Under the pieces are notes generated by a model. The model was not told the DNA's origin. It made no database searches and saw nothing but the letters and a program-made list of their open reading frames with translations. Below, one piece after another: positions 57,981 through 64,000 of a DNA stretch of 64,000 nucleotides. A program made the position numbers and the translations under genes. The DNA is taken from positions 744,001-808,000 of the forward strand of contig NZ_QMBN01000001.1 of assembly GCF_003289625.1 (NCBI RefSeq), read 5' to 3'. Source of the DNA: Microbacterium sp. SMR1 (lineage in GTDB: Bacteria; Actinomycetota; Actinomycetes; Actinomycetales; Microbacteriaceae). Position 1 is the stretch's first letter, and the number at the start of each line of letters is the position of its first letter.

Positions 57981-58464
57981 GGGTGTTCTCCTTCGGGTCG
58001 GGGGATTGGGAGGGGGAACCGACCTCCACGGTGGCGCCCCGCACGGCGCGGACGACGAGACGGGAACCGACGGGGGCCTCGCGAGGCTCGCCCACGAGAC
58101 GAGCGGTCCACGTCTCACCGTTGTCGAGCTTGACCGAACCGGCGCCGTCGACGAACGGGACGAGGACGCGCGCCCCGAGGCCTGCGAGAGCGTCGACATT
58201 GGTCGGTATGTGCTGACTGCTGCGGTGGAGAGCGCGCAGGAGGAGCGGTCGGATCGTGAAAAGGAGCAGGGCCGAGACGGCAGCGGCCGCCGCGACCTGC
58301 AGCCACCAAGGGGCGCCGAGAAGATTCGTTCCCAGTCCGCCGACGAGCGTGCCGCCCGCGAGCATGAGGAAGGTGAACTCGAGGGTGAGCAGTTCGACGA
58401 TCACGAAGAGCAGGGCCAGCACGAGCCACGCTATCCACAGGTATTGCGTGAGATCGGGCAACAT
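57973..58464 (-). CDS. NfeD-family membrane protein
   Basis: A 163-residue short NfeD protein: three membrane helices (about residues 10-28, 33-51 and 58-79) then a C-terminal OB-fold (ALAGLGARVLVPFVDGAGSV). It is the customary partner of SPFH proteins. The ATG at 58464 is chosen because AAGGAG lies upstream and the TAGGTT hexamer at 58489-58494 would start transcription near 58482, inside the longer frame from 58485. It overlaps the SPFH start by 8 bases. Confidence 0.88.
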   Translation of the reverse strand: MLPDLTQYLWIAWLVLALLFVIVELLTLEFTFLMLAGGTLVGGLGTNLLGAPWWLQVAAAAAVSALLLFTIRPLLLRALHRSSQHIPTNVDALAGLGARVLVPFVDGAGSVKLDNGETWTARLVGEPREAPVGSRLVVRAVRGATVEVGSPSQSPDPKENTHG

Positions 58465-58587
58465 CGGCGCTCCTTCGTCCCTCATCCGAACCTATCAGTC
58501 GGGGGTTCGATCCGAGCCGGTTGATAGGCTCGTGCGGTGCCGGCGGTCCGCCGTGCCGAGAGCCTTTCTTCCCCGCAGGAGCGCCAC

Positions 58588-59352
58588 ATGACTCAGCCCC
58601 TTCCCGCCGGAACCCTCACGGGTCGCACGGCACTGGTGACCGGATCGTCGCGCGGAATCGGCGCGGACACCGCGCGCTACCTGGCACAGGCGGGCGCGAA
58701 CGTCGTCATCAACTTCCGCAACAAGGCTCCCCGCGCCGAGAAGCTGGCCGCGGAGCTGCGCGAGCTCGGCGTCGAGGTCCTCGTGGTCGGCGCTGATCTG
58801 ACCGACCGCGCCTCCGTCGACGAGATGTTCGCCGCCGTCCGCGAGACCTTCGGCCGCCTCGACATCCTCGTGCTCAATGCATCAGGCGGCATGGAGGGCG
58901 GCATGGCCGAGGACTACGCCCTCACCTTGAACCGTGACGCGCAGCTCGGCACCCTCGATGCGGCGCTGCCGCTGCTCGAAGACGGGTCGCGTGTCGTGTT
59001 CGTGACGAGCCACCAGGCGCACTTCATCCGCACGACGCCGACGATGCCCGAGTACGAGGCGGTCGCCCTGTCGAAGCGGGCGGGCGAGGACGCTCTCCGC
59101 GAGCGCGTGGGCGAGCTGACCGAACGGGGCATCGGATTCGTCGTCGTGTCGGGAGACATGATCGAGGGCACCATCACCGCGACGCTGCTGGAGCGGGCGA
59201 ACCCGGGCGCCATCGAGACGCGCCGCGAGTCGGCCGGAAAGCTCTACAACGTCTCGGAGTTCGCCGCCGAGATCGCCCTCGCCGCCGTCGAACCGATTCC
59301 CGCTGACAACACGCGCCTCGTCGGAGACATCTCGTCCTTCGGCGGCGAGTGA
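58588..59352 (+). CDS. Short-chain dehydrogenase/reductase
   Basis: A 254-residue SDR with the cofactor motif TGSSRGIG near residue 19, the NASGG segment, and a substrate loop containing EYEAVALSKRAGE; the usual YxxxK is Y-E-A-V-A-L-S-K, with the Tyr-Lys spacing not matching the classical motif, so activity should be checked. Substrate unknown. The ATG at 58588 follows AGGAG; a GTG at 58537 lies 6 bases after TAGGCT and could be the transcription start instead. It overlaps the S9 peptidase gene by four bases. Confidence 0.85.
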   Translation: MTQPLPAGTLTGRTALVTGSSRGIGADTARYLAQAGANVVINFRNKAPRAEKLAAELRELGVEVLVVGADLTDRASVDEMFAAVRETFGRLDILVLNASGGMEGGMAEDYALTLNRDAQLGTLDAALPLLEDGSRVVFVTSHQAHFIRTTPTMPEYEAVALSKRAGEDALRERVGELTERGIGFVVVSGDMIEGTITATLLERANPGAIETRRESAGKLYNVSEFAAEIALAAVEPIPADNTRLVGDISSFGGE

Positions 59353-61337
59353 CCATGCGCCCCACCGACATCGAGGCGCTGATCGCTGTCGGGCGTCCGA
59401 CGGTCGCTGCCGACGGTTCCTTCGCCGTGTTCGCGACATCTCGCCCCGACATCGCCGCCGATCGGAACGTGGGGCAGCTCTGGCGCGTCGACCTGCCGTC
59501 GGGCCAGCCGCACCGACTCACGCGCGGTGTCGCGGACGCCTCTCCGAGGCTCTCGCCCGACAGCCGACACGTCGCCTTCCTCCGCGGAGACGCTGACGGC
59601 AAGCCGCAGATCAACGTGATCGCGGCATCCGGCTCGGAAGCGATTCAGGTGACGGACGCACCCCTCGGTGTCGGGTCCTTCGCCTGGTCGCCCACGGGCG
59701 AGCTCCTCGCCTTCACCGCACGCATACCTGAACGCGGGCGTTACGGCACCGTCGACGGGCTGTCTCCCGACGCGGAATCCGCTCGGCGGATCACCGGCAT
59801 CCGTTGGCATGCGAACGGTCTCGGGTACATCGCGGACCGCCCCGCTCAGGTCTTCGTCGTCGCCGCACCAGACCTCCATTCCGAGCCGACGTACACTCCC
59901 GCCCCGGCACCGGATTCCGGCTCCTCGGACGCCCCGCGGAAGGTTCCGGAGCACGCACGTCAGCTCACCTCCGGTGCGCTCTCGCACGACGGAGTCGTGT
60001 TCACCGCCGACGGCTCGGAGATCCTCACGACGACGGACGGGATCGAGCACGAGCGTCGGGACCTTCGCTCGCCGCTGATCGCGATCGATATCGACGGAAC
60101 GGGGGAGCGGGTCGTCGTTCCCGCGACCCTGTCGATCGTCGACGTCACCGTCGCCTCCGACGGCACCATCGCGTTCCTGGCCTCCGACCCGGGCCCGGAC
60201 GGCACCGACTTCGTCGCGCCCGGCGTCGCGCTCTGGGTGCTCGAGGGTGACGAGCCCCGTCGGCTCACCGATCCCGAGACGATCGACCTCGGCGAAGTGG
60301 GCTCGCACATCACGCCGATCGGCGATGACTTCCTGGTGCAGAACCGTACGCGCGGCGAAGTGCACCTGCTGCGGGTCTCGCGCGACGGCGCGGCCACGCG
60401 CCTCCGTCGCGGCATGGAGGTCGTCGGCCACGCCGCCGATGCCGCAGGCGAGCGCATCGTCTGCGCCGTAGCCACCAATCGGTCGGCCGGCGAGCTTCTC
60501 CTCCTCGACGGCGAAGGCATCGAGGCGCGGTTGCTGACGTCATTCGGAGATGCCGCCAGCCGCGCCGGATTCGTCCTCCCGCGCGAGCTCGAGGTGAACG
60601 CACCCGACGGCTACCCCGTACACGGTTGGGTCGCGACACCCAAGGGCGAGGGACCCTTCCCCGTCCTGCTGCAGATTCATGGCGGTCCGTACGCGTCCTA
60701 CGGCGTGCACCTCTTCGACGAGACGCAGGTCCTGGTCGGGGCGGGCTACGCCGTCGTCTACTGCAATCCGCGGGGCAGCGCTGGATACGGGCGCGCCCAC
60801 GGCCGCAGCATCCGGGGCCGTATGGGAACCGACGATCTGAGTGACGTCCTCGCCTTCCTCGACGGAGCCGTGGCGTCGGATGCGCGACTCGACGGCGGCC
60901 GCGTCGGCATCCTGGGCGGGTCGTACGGCGGCTACCTGACGGCGTGGACGATCGCGCACGACCACCGGTTCGCGGCCGCTGTCGTCGAGCGCGGCTTCCT
61001 CGATCCCGAGACGTTCCAGGGAACGAGTGACATCGGCTCGTTCTTCGGTGACGAGTACGTCGGCACCGAGGCGGCCGCGATCCGAGCGCAGAGCCCGATG
61101 GCCGTCGTGAAGGACGTCACGACGCCGACCCTGGTGATCCATTCGGAGCTCGATTTCCGGTGCCCCCTGGAACAGGCCACCCGCTACTACACCGCATTGC
61201 GCCGCCAGGGCACGGAGGCGGAGCTCCTCGTGTTCCCCGGCGAGGACCACGAGCTCACCCGTTCGGGGCGGCCCCGTCACCGCGTGGAACGGTTCGAGGC
61301 CCTCCTCGAGTGGTGGGGACGCCACCTCCCGGCGTGA
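59349..61337 (+). CDS. S9-family (prolyl oligopeptidase-type) peptidase
   Basis: A 662-residue serine peptidase: an N-terminal beta-propeller (WD40-like repeats such as SPDSRHVAFLRGD, about residues 1-390) and a C-terminal alpha/beta hydrolase domain with GGSYGG (nucleophile near residue 525), an Asp in SELDFRCP and a His in GEDHELTRSG. It resembles acylaminoacyl peptidases. The GTG is in the GTGA overlap with the SDR gene (an ATG follows two codons later). No signal peptide, so cytoplasmic. Confidence 0.92.
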   Translation: MTMRPTDIEALIAVGRPTVAADGSFAVFATSRPDIAADRNVGQLWRVDLPSGQPHRLTRGVADASPRLSPDSRHVAFLRGDADGKPQINVIAASGSEAIQVTDAPLGVGSFAWSPTGELLAFTARIPERGRYGTVDGLSPDAESARRITGIRWHANGLGYIADRPAQVFVVAAPDLHSEPTYTPAPAPDSGSSDAPRKVPEHARQLTSGALSHDGVVFTADGSEILTTTDGIEHERRDLRSPLIAIDIDGTGERVVVPATLSIVDVTVASDGTIAFLASDPGPDGTDFVAPGVALWVLEGDEPRRLTDPETIDLGEVGSHITPIGDDFLVQNRTRGEVHLLRVSRDGAATRLRRGMEVVGHAADAAGERIVCAVATNRSAGELLLLDGEGIEARLLTSFGDAASRAGFVLPRELEVNAPDGYPVHGWVATPKGEGPFPVLLQIHGGPYASYGVHLFDETQVLVGAGYAVVYCNPRGSAGYGRAHGRSIRGRMGTDDLSDVLAFLDGAVASDARLDGGRVGILGGSYGGYLTAWTIAHDHRFAAAVVERGFLDPETFQGTSDIGSFFGDEYVGTEAAAIRAQSPMAVVKDVTTPTLVIHSELDFRCPLEQATRYYTALRRQGTEAELLVFPGEDHELTRSGRPRHRVERFEALLEWWGRHLPA

Positions 61338-61349
61338 CGACCGTCCCGG

Positions 61350-61901
61350 TCAGGGCCGGAACGAGAGCCCCCGGATGATGTTGACGATGCCGAGGGCCAC
61401 GGCCGAGATGCCGAGCAGCCACCAGAGCACGAACACGCCCCACAGCGGTGTGAACAGCAGCATGACGCCGGCAATGATCGAGAGGATCGCGAACGCGATC
61501 GTCCACCCGCGCGACGACGACTCGCTCACGACCGACAGCGAGACGGCGCCCTCGACGATCCACATGATGCCCACCAGCACGCCGAGGAACACGGCGAACG
61601 ACGCGGTGAAGGCTGCGAGGTTGGCGAATGCCACGATGCCGACGATCACGAAGAAGAGGCCGAGCGCGACGTGCCCGACGCGCGCCCAGCCGCGCTTCGT
61701 CCGCGAGATGATCCCGAGGGCGGCGTAGACGATACCCGCGATGATCGCGTAGGCGGCGATGATGCCGGTCAGGACCTGCGCCGTGCGACCGGGCCAGATG
61801 AGAATGAGCAGGCCGAGGATCAGCGTCAGGATACCGCCGACGATGAACGACGTCCGCAGCGATCTGACGAATCTTCCGGCGATGTTCTCTGCAGTTGCCA
61901 T
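61350..61901 (-). CDS. HdeD-family (DUF308) membrane protein
   Basis: A 183-residue protein with six predicted helices, matching the HdeD/DUF308 family (ILTLILGLLILIWPG, ILSIIAGVMLLFTPLWG). E. coli HdeD is linked to acid resistance, which is suggestive beside gadBC elsewhere in this window, but family members vary. The ATG at 61901 follows AGGAGG. TAGCGT on this strand (61946-61951) is a possible -10 45 bases upstream. Confidence 0.85.
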   Translation of the reverse strand: MATAENIAGRFVRSLRTSFIVGGILTLILGLLILIWPGRTAQVLTGIIAAYAIIAGIVYAALGIISRTKRGWARVGHVALGLFFVIVGIVAFANLAAFTASFAVFLGVLVGIMWIVEGAVSLSVVSESSSRGWTIAFAILSIIAGVMLLFTPLWGVFVLWWLLGISAVALGIVNIIRGLSFRP

Positions 61902-62010
61902 GACGGAACCTCCTTCGCGGGAGCGGAGCACCCCCGACACGCCACACGCTAGTGCACCGGGAGGGCGGGCGTCAGAGCCCCGGATGCGGCCCCGCGCGGT
62001 GCCGGGCTGA

Positions 62011-62928
62011 TCAGCCGAGGATGAGAGTGGCACCCAGCAGGACGGGGACGCACCCGAGGGTCGTCAAGAAGACCGTGTCGCGCGAGATGGTCTCGCCGAT
62101 GTCGTAGCGCTGCGCGAAATTGAAGACGTTCTGCGCGGTCGGAAGTGCTGCGAGCACGGTGACCGCCAGGATGTCGGCGGGGGAGAGGTCGAAGACGAGA
62201 GCGGCCACGGCCCACGCCACGAGCGGCATGGCGATCAGCTTCAGACCTGCCGCCAGCAGGATGTCTCGCCGACGGCCGGAGGCGGACAGCACGCGCTGTC
62301 CGTGCAGCGACATCCCATAGGCGATGAGGAGAACCGGCACGCATGCGTCGGCGATGAGCTGGAGCGGGTCGAGCACGAGAGGGGGCAGTTCCAGCCCCGA
62401 GACCGACACGATGACGCCCGCGACCGAGGCGATGACGATCGGGTTGCCGACGGTCCGTTTGAGGATCGGGAGCGGCCGCCGCTGTCCCGTCGTGACGGCC
62501 TCGAGGATCGCCATCGTGACCGGGGTGAACACGATGAGCTGCATCAGGATGACCGGCGCCGGCAGCGCGGCTGAACCCAGGAGGTAGAGCGAGAGCGGGA
62601 TCCCGATGTTGTTGGAGTTCACCTGCCCGGCCGACAGCATTCCGATGAGCGTCTCACCGACCGAACGACGCCACGCGAGTCGAGCGATCAGCGCGTAGAC
62701 GACGAACATCGACACCGCGGCGATGGCGGAGACGGGCAGCAGTGCCGAGAACAGCGTCGAGACGTCGGCCTGCGAGAGCACGACGAACATGAGGAAGGGC
62801 GACAGGACGAAGAAGATCAGTCGCGCGAGCACCGGGCGGCCGTGCGGCCCGAGCAGATCGATGCGGCCGATGACGTATCCGACGATGATCGCGACCCCGA
62901 CGACGACGAATCCGGTCACGACCTGCAC
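62011..62928 (-). CDS. AEC-family (auxin efflux carrier type) transporter
   Basis: A 305-residue transporter with about ten helices in two halves. Signatures include GYVIGRIDLLGPHGRPVLARL and the GQVNSNNIGIPLSLYLLG segment. In bacteria the family carries organic acids such as malonate or malate; the substrate here is unknown. TAGGCT on this strand (62935-62940) ends six bases before the GTG start. Confidence 0.88.
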   Translation of the reverse strand: MQVVTGFVVVGVAIIVGYVIGRIDLLGPHGRPVLARLIFFVLSPFLMFVVLSQADVSTLFSALLPVSAIAAVSMFVVYALIARLAWRRSVGETLIGMLSAGQVNSNNIGIPLSLYLLGSAALPAPVILMQLIVFTPVTMAILEAVTTGQRRPLPILKRTVGNPIVIASVAGVIVSVSGLELPPLVLDPLQLIADACVPVLLIAYGMSLHGQRVLSASGRRRDILLAAGLKLIAMPLVAWAVAALVFDLSPADILAVTVLAALPTAQNVFNFAQRYDIGETISRDTVFLTTLGCVPVLLGATLILG

Positions 62929-63015
62929 CCTCCGAGCCTAGGGGAGTGGGCGCGTTGACCCGGCTCACAGCCGCCACTTCGTACGGTGGAACGACGGCGA
63001 GAGCGAGGTGATCGG

Positions 63016-63867
63016 ATGAGGCGCAACGTGCGTTACCTGCAGCTGGCGGGCGTTCAGCTGGCGGCGATAGCGGTGACGATCCTGGTGTGCGTGTTCACGG
63101 CGTCCGGCCAGTACGCGGATCAGGCCGCCATGGTCGCCACGACGGCGTCCGGAAATCCCGTCCTTCGCGCGGCTCAGCACGTCAGCGCGAACTACATCAT
63201 CGTGGTCGCCGCCGTGACGATGCTCGTCGGCATCACCGCCGCCCTCGTGCGGCGGCGCTTCGCCGAGGCTGCGGCGGCATCCGTGATCTTCGTCGGGTCG
63301 AGTGTCGTGACACAGGTGCTGAAGCACGAGGTCATCGCACGCCCGGATCTGGCGAGCGGCTGGGGCGCATATGGCAACTCACTGCCGTCCGGCCATGCCA
63401 CCATCGCGATCGCCGCGGCGTGCGCCGCATTGTTCGCGGCACCGAACCGGATGAAGTTCGTCCTCGCACCGGTTCTGGTCACCTGGGCCGCCGTCGCTGG
63501 CATGGGTGTGATCGCCGCCGGATGGCATCGACCGAGCGATGTCGTCACGGCGAGCCTCGTCGTGGGCTTCTGGTACACGATTGCCGCGCTGATCGTCACG
63601 GCGGCGCGTCACCGTCATGGGCAGGCCGCGGCCGTCCTGACCCGTCCGCAGCGCCGGCTGCGCGGTCTCGCACCCGTCCTGGTCGTGGGCGGCGCGATCA
63701 CGGCGGTCGCGCTCAGTGCGTTCTACGCGTCTGGTTCCGGACGCACGCTCGTCACGGCTGTCTTGACGGTGGTCACGATCATTGCGACGGTTCTCGGTGC
63801 ACTTGCCGTCAGTGGCGGGATGCCGTCGGCCCGTTCCCGCAGGGCCTCAGTCGCCTCTGCCGTTTGA
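63016..63867 (+). CDS. PAP2-family phosphatase (membrane)
   Basis: A 283-residue membrane phosphatase of the phosphatidic-acid phosphatase type 2 superfamily. The three-part active site is KHEVIARPDL, NSLPSGHATIAIA and GWHRPSDV, which carry the conserved Lys, Arg, Ser-Gly-His and His. About six helices. It may act on lipid phosphates such as undecaprenyl pyrophosphate. The ATG has GAGGTGA upstream. Its TGA stop is also the first three bases of the candidate dif site. Confidence 0.9.
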   Translation: MRRNVRYLQLAGVQLAAIAVTILVCVFTASGQYADQAAMVATTASGNPVLRAAQHVSANYIIVVAAVTMLVGITAALVRRRFAEAAAASVIFVGSSVVTQVLKHEVIARPDLASGWGAYGNSLPSGHATIAIAAACAALFAAPNRMKFVLAPVLVTWAAVAGMGVIAAGWHRPSDVVTASLVVGFWYTIAALIVTAARHRHGQAAAVLTRPQRRLRGLAPVLVVGGAITAVALSAFYASGSGRTLVTAVLTVVTIIATVLGALAVSGGMPSARSRRASVASAV

Positions 63868-63892
63868 TCCGATAATGCACATTATGTCAGTT
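63865..63892 (+). other. dif: Candidate chromosomal dif site (XerC/XerD recombination site)
   Basis: The 28 bases split into an XerC-type arm TGATCCGATAA, a 6-base centre TGCACA and an XerD-type arm TTATGTCAGTT. The E. coli site has arms GGTGCGCATAA and TTATGTTAAAT around TGTATA: the inner ATAA and TTATGT are identical, and the centre has the same length. The inner bases also form a short palindrome (ATAATG-CA-CATTAT). It overlaps the PAP2 stop codon. If genuine it marks the terminus where chromosome dimers are resolved. Confidence 0.8.
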
Positions 63893-64000
63893 CCGCATTG
63901 TCGGCCAGCCCCTGGAGCCGAATCGGTCCTCCCCTGAGGTCTGCGCACGGAGGCACGCCTGTCAAGCAACGCTCGAAGCATTCCGCTCGAGGCCGCCACC
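63893..64000. other. Window end after the dif site; possible start of a further gene
   Basis: Mostly unassigned. A GGAGG at 63949-63953 lies 5 bases before a CTG at 63959 that opens a frame of 14 codons to the window edge (L/M S S N A R S I P L E A A T). CTG starts are rare, so this is only a guess. A TTGACA on the - strand near 63958-63963 could instead be a -35 element. No other structure is seen. Confidence 0.25.

Noticed and set aside
63016..63867. TTGACC/TACGGT pair at 62955-62987 as promoter of the PAP2 gene
   Set aside because: The spacer is 21 bases, too long for a usual promoter, so I did not list it.

Overview
The window looks like chromosomal DNA of a high-GC actinobacterium, most likely Microbacteriaceae and close to Microbacterium. 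This rests on the pafB-pafC-tatA-tatC-helY-lnt order, an rbpA gene, a CIRCE-controlled hrcA, an LAxTG-type cell-wall sorting signal, and the many genes whose start codon sits only 6-7 bases after a TAGNNT hexamer (leaderless transcription). It is almost entirely core chromosome: no transposase, integrase, prophage, CRISPR array or recognisable defence cluster was found. I count 42 protein genes on + (including a 17-codon leader peptide), 18 on -, and one tRNA.

Layout. 1-3.8 kb: 3' end of a chorismate-binding enzyme gene, leuS, and a thioredoxin/DUF4395 pair. 3.9-6.9 kb: a glutamate-dependent acid-resistance operon (gadB-gadC) behind a good promoter. 7.0-10 kb: the DNA-uptake pair comEA-comEC. 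10-11.8 kb: a TetR regulator and a divergent MDR oxidoreductase sharing a short region with two matching operators. 11.8-14 kb: holA, rpsT and a hydrolase. 14.1-19.1 kb: a 1642-residue wall-anchored nuclease/5'-nucleotidase fusion. 19.3-30.2 kb: lepA, DUF1990, hemW, then the heat-shock/ribosome-maturation run hrcA-dnaJ-rsmE-HIT-phoH-ybeY-corC-era. 30.2-32.8 kb: a lipoprotein and leuA, the latter behind a Leu-rich leader peptide. 32.8-33.5 kb: a compositionally odd patch with one small membrane-protein gene. 33.5-40.6 kb: an exonuclease, hydrolases, a CGNR regulator, an EamA exporter, an Lrp regulator, a phosphatase, a sirtuin, a SpoU methylase and a lipase-like protein. 40.6-44.9 kb: an SF2 helicase, tRNA-Leu(GAG), an M20 peptidase and uppP. 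44.9-56.2 kb: PAC2, HAD, trmI, FKBP, pafBC, tatAC, helY, lnt, rbpA. 56.3-63.9 kb: a GDPD/SPFH/NfeD membrane operon, an SDR, an S9 peptidase, HdeD, an auxin-efflux-type carrier and a PAP2 phosphatase.

The most notable single element is at the right end. Bases 63865-63892 match the architecture of a chromosomal dif site (two 11-bp XerC/XerD arms around a 6-bp core) and overlap the stop codon of the PAP2 gene. If real, the window ends at the replication terminus, and the + strand bias of its genes fits a fork arriving from the left. Other points worth checking are the leuA leader with two competing hairpins, the paired TetR operators, the widespread leaderless promoters, and the absence of Pup-proteasome genes from the place between trmI and pafB where many actinobacteria carry them.
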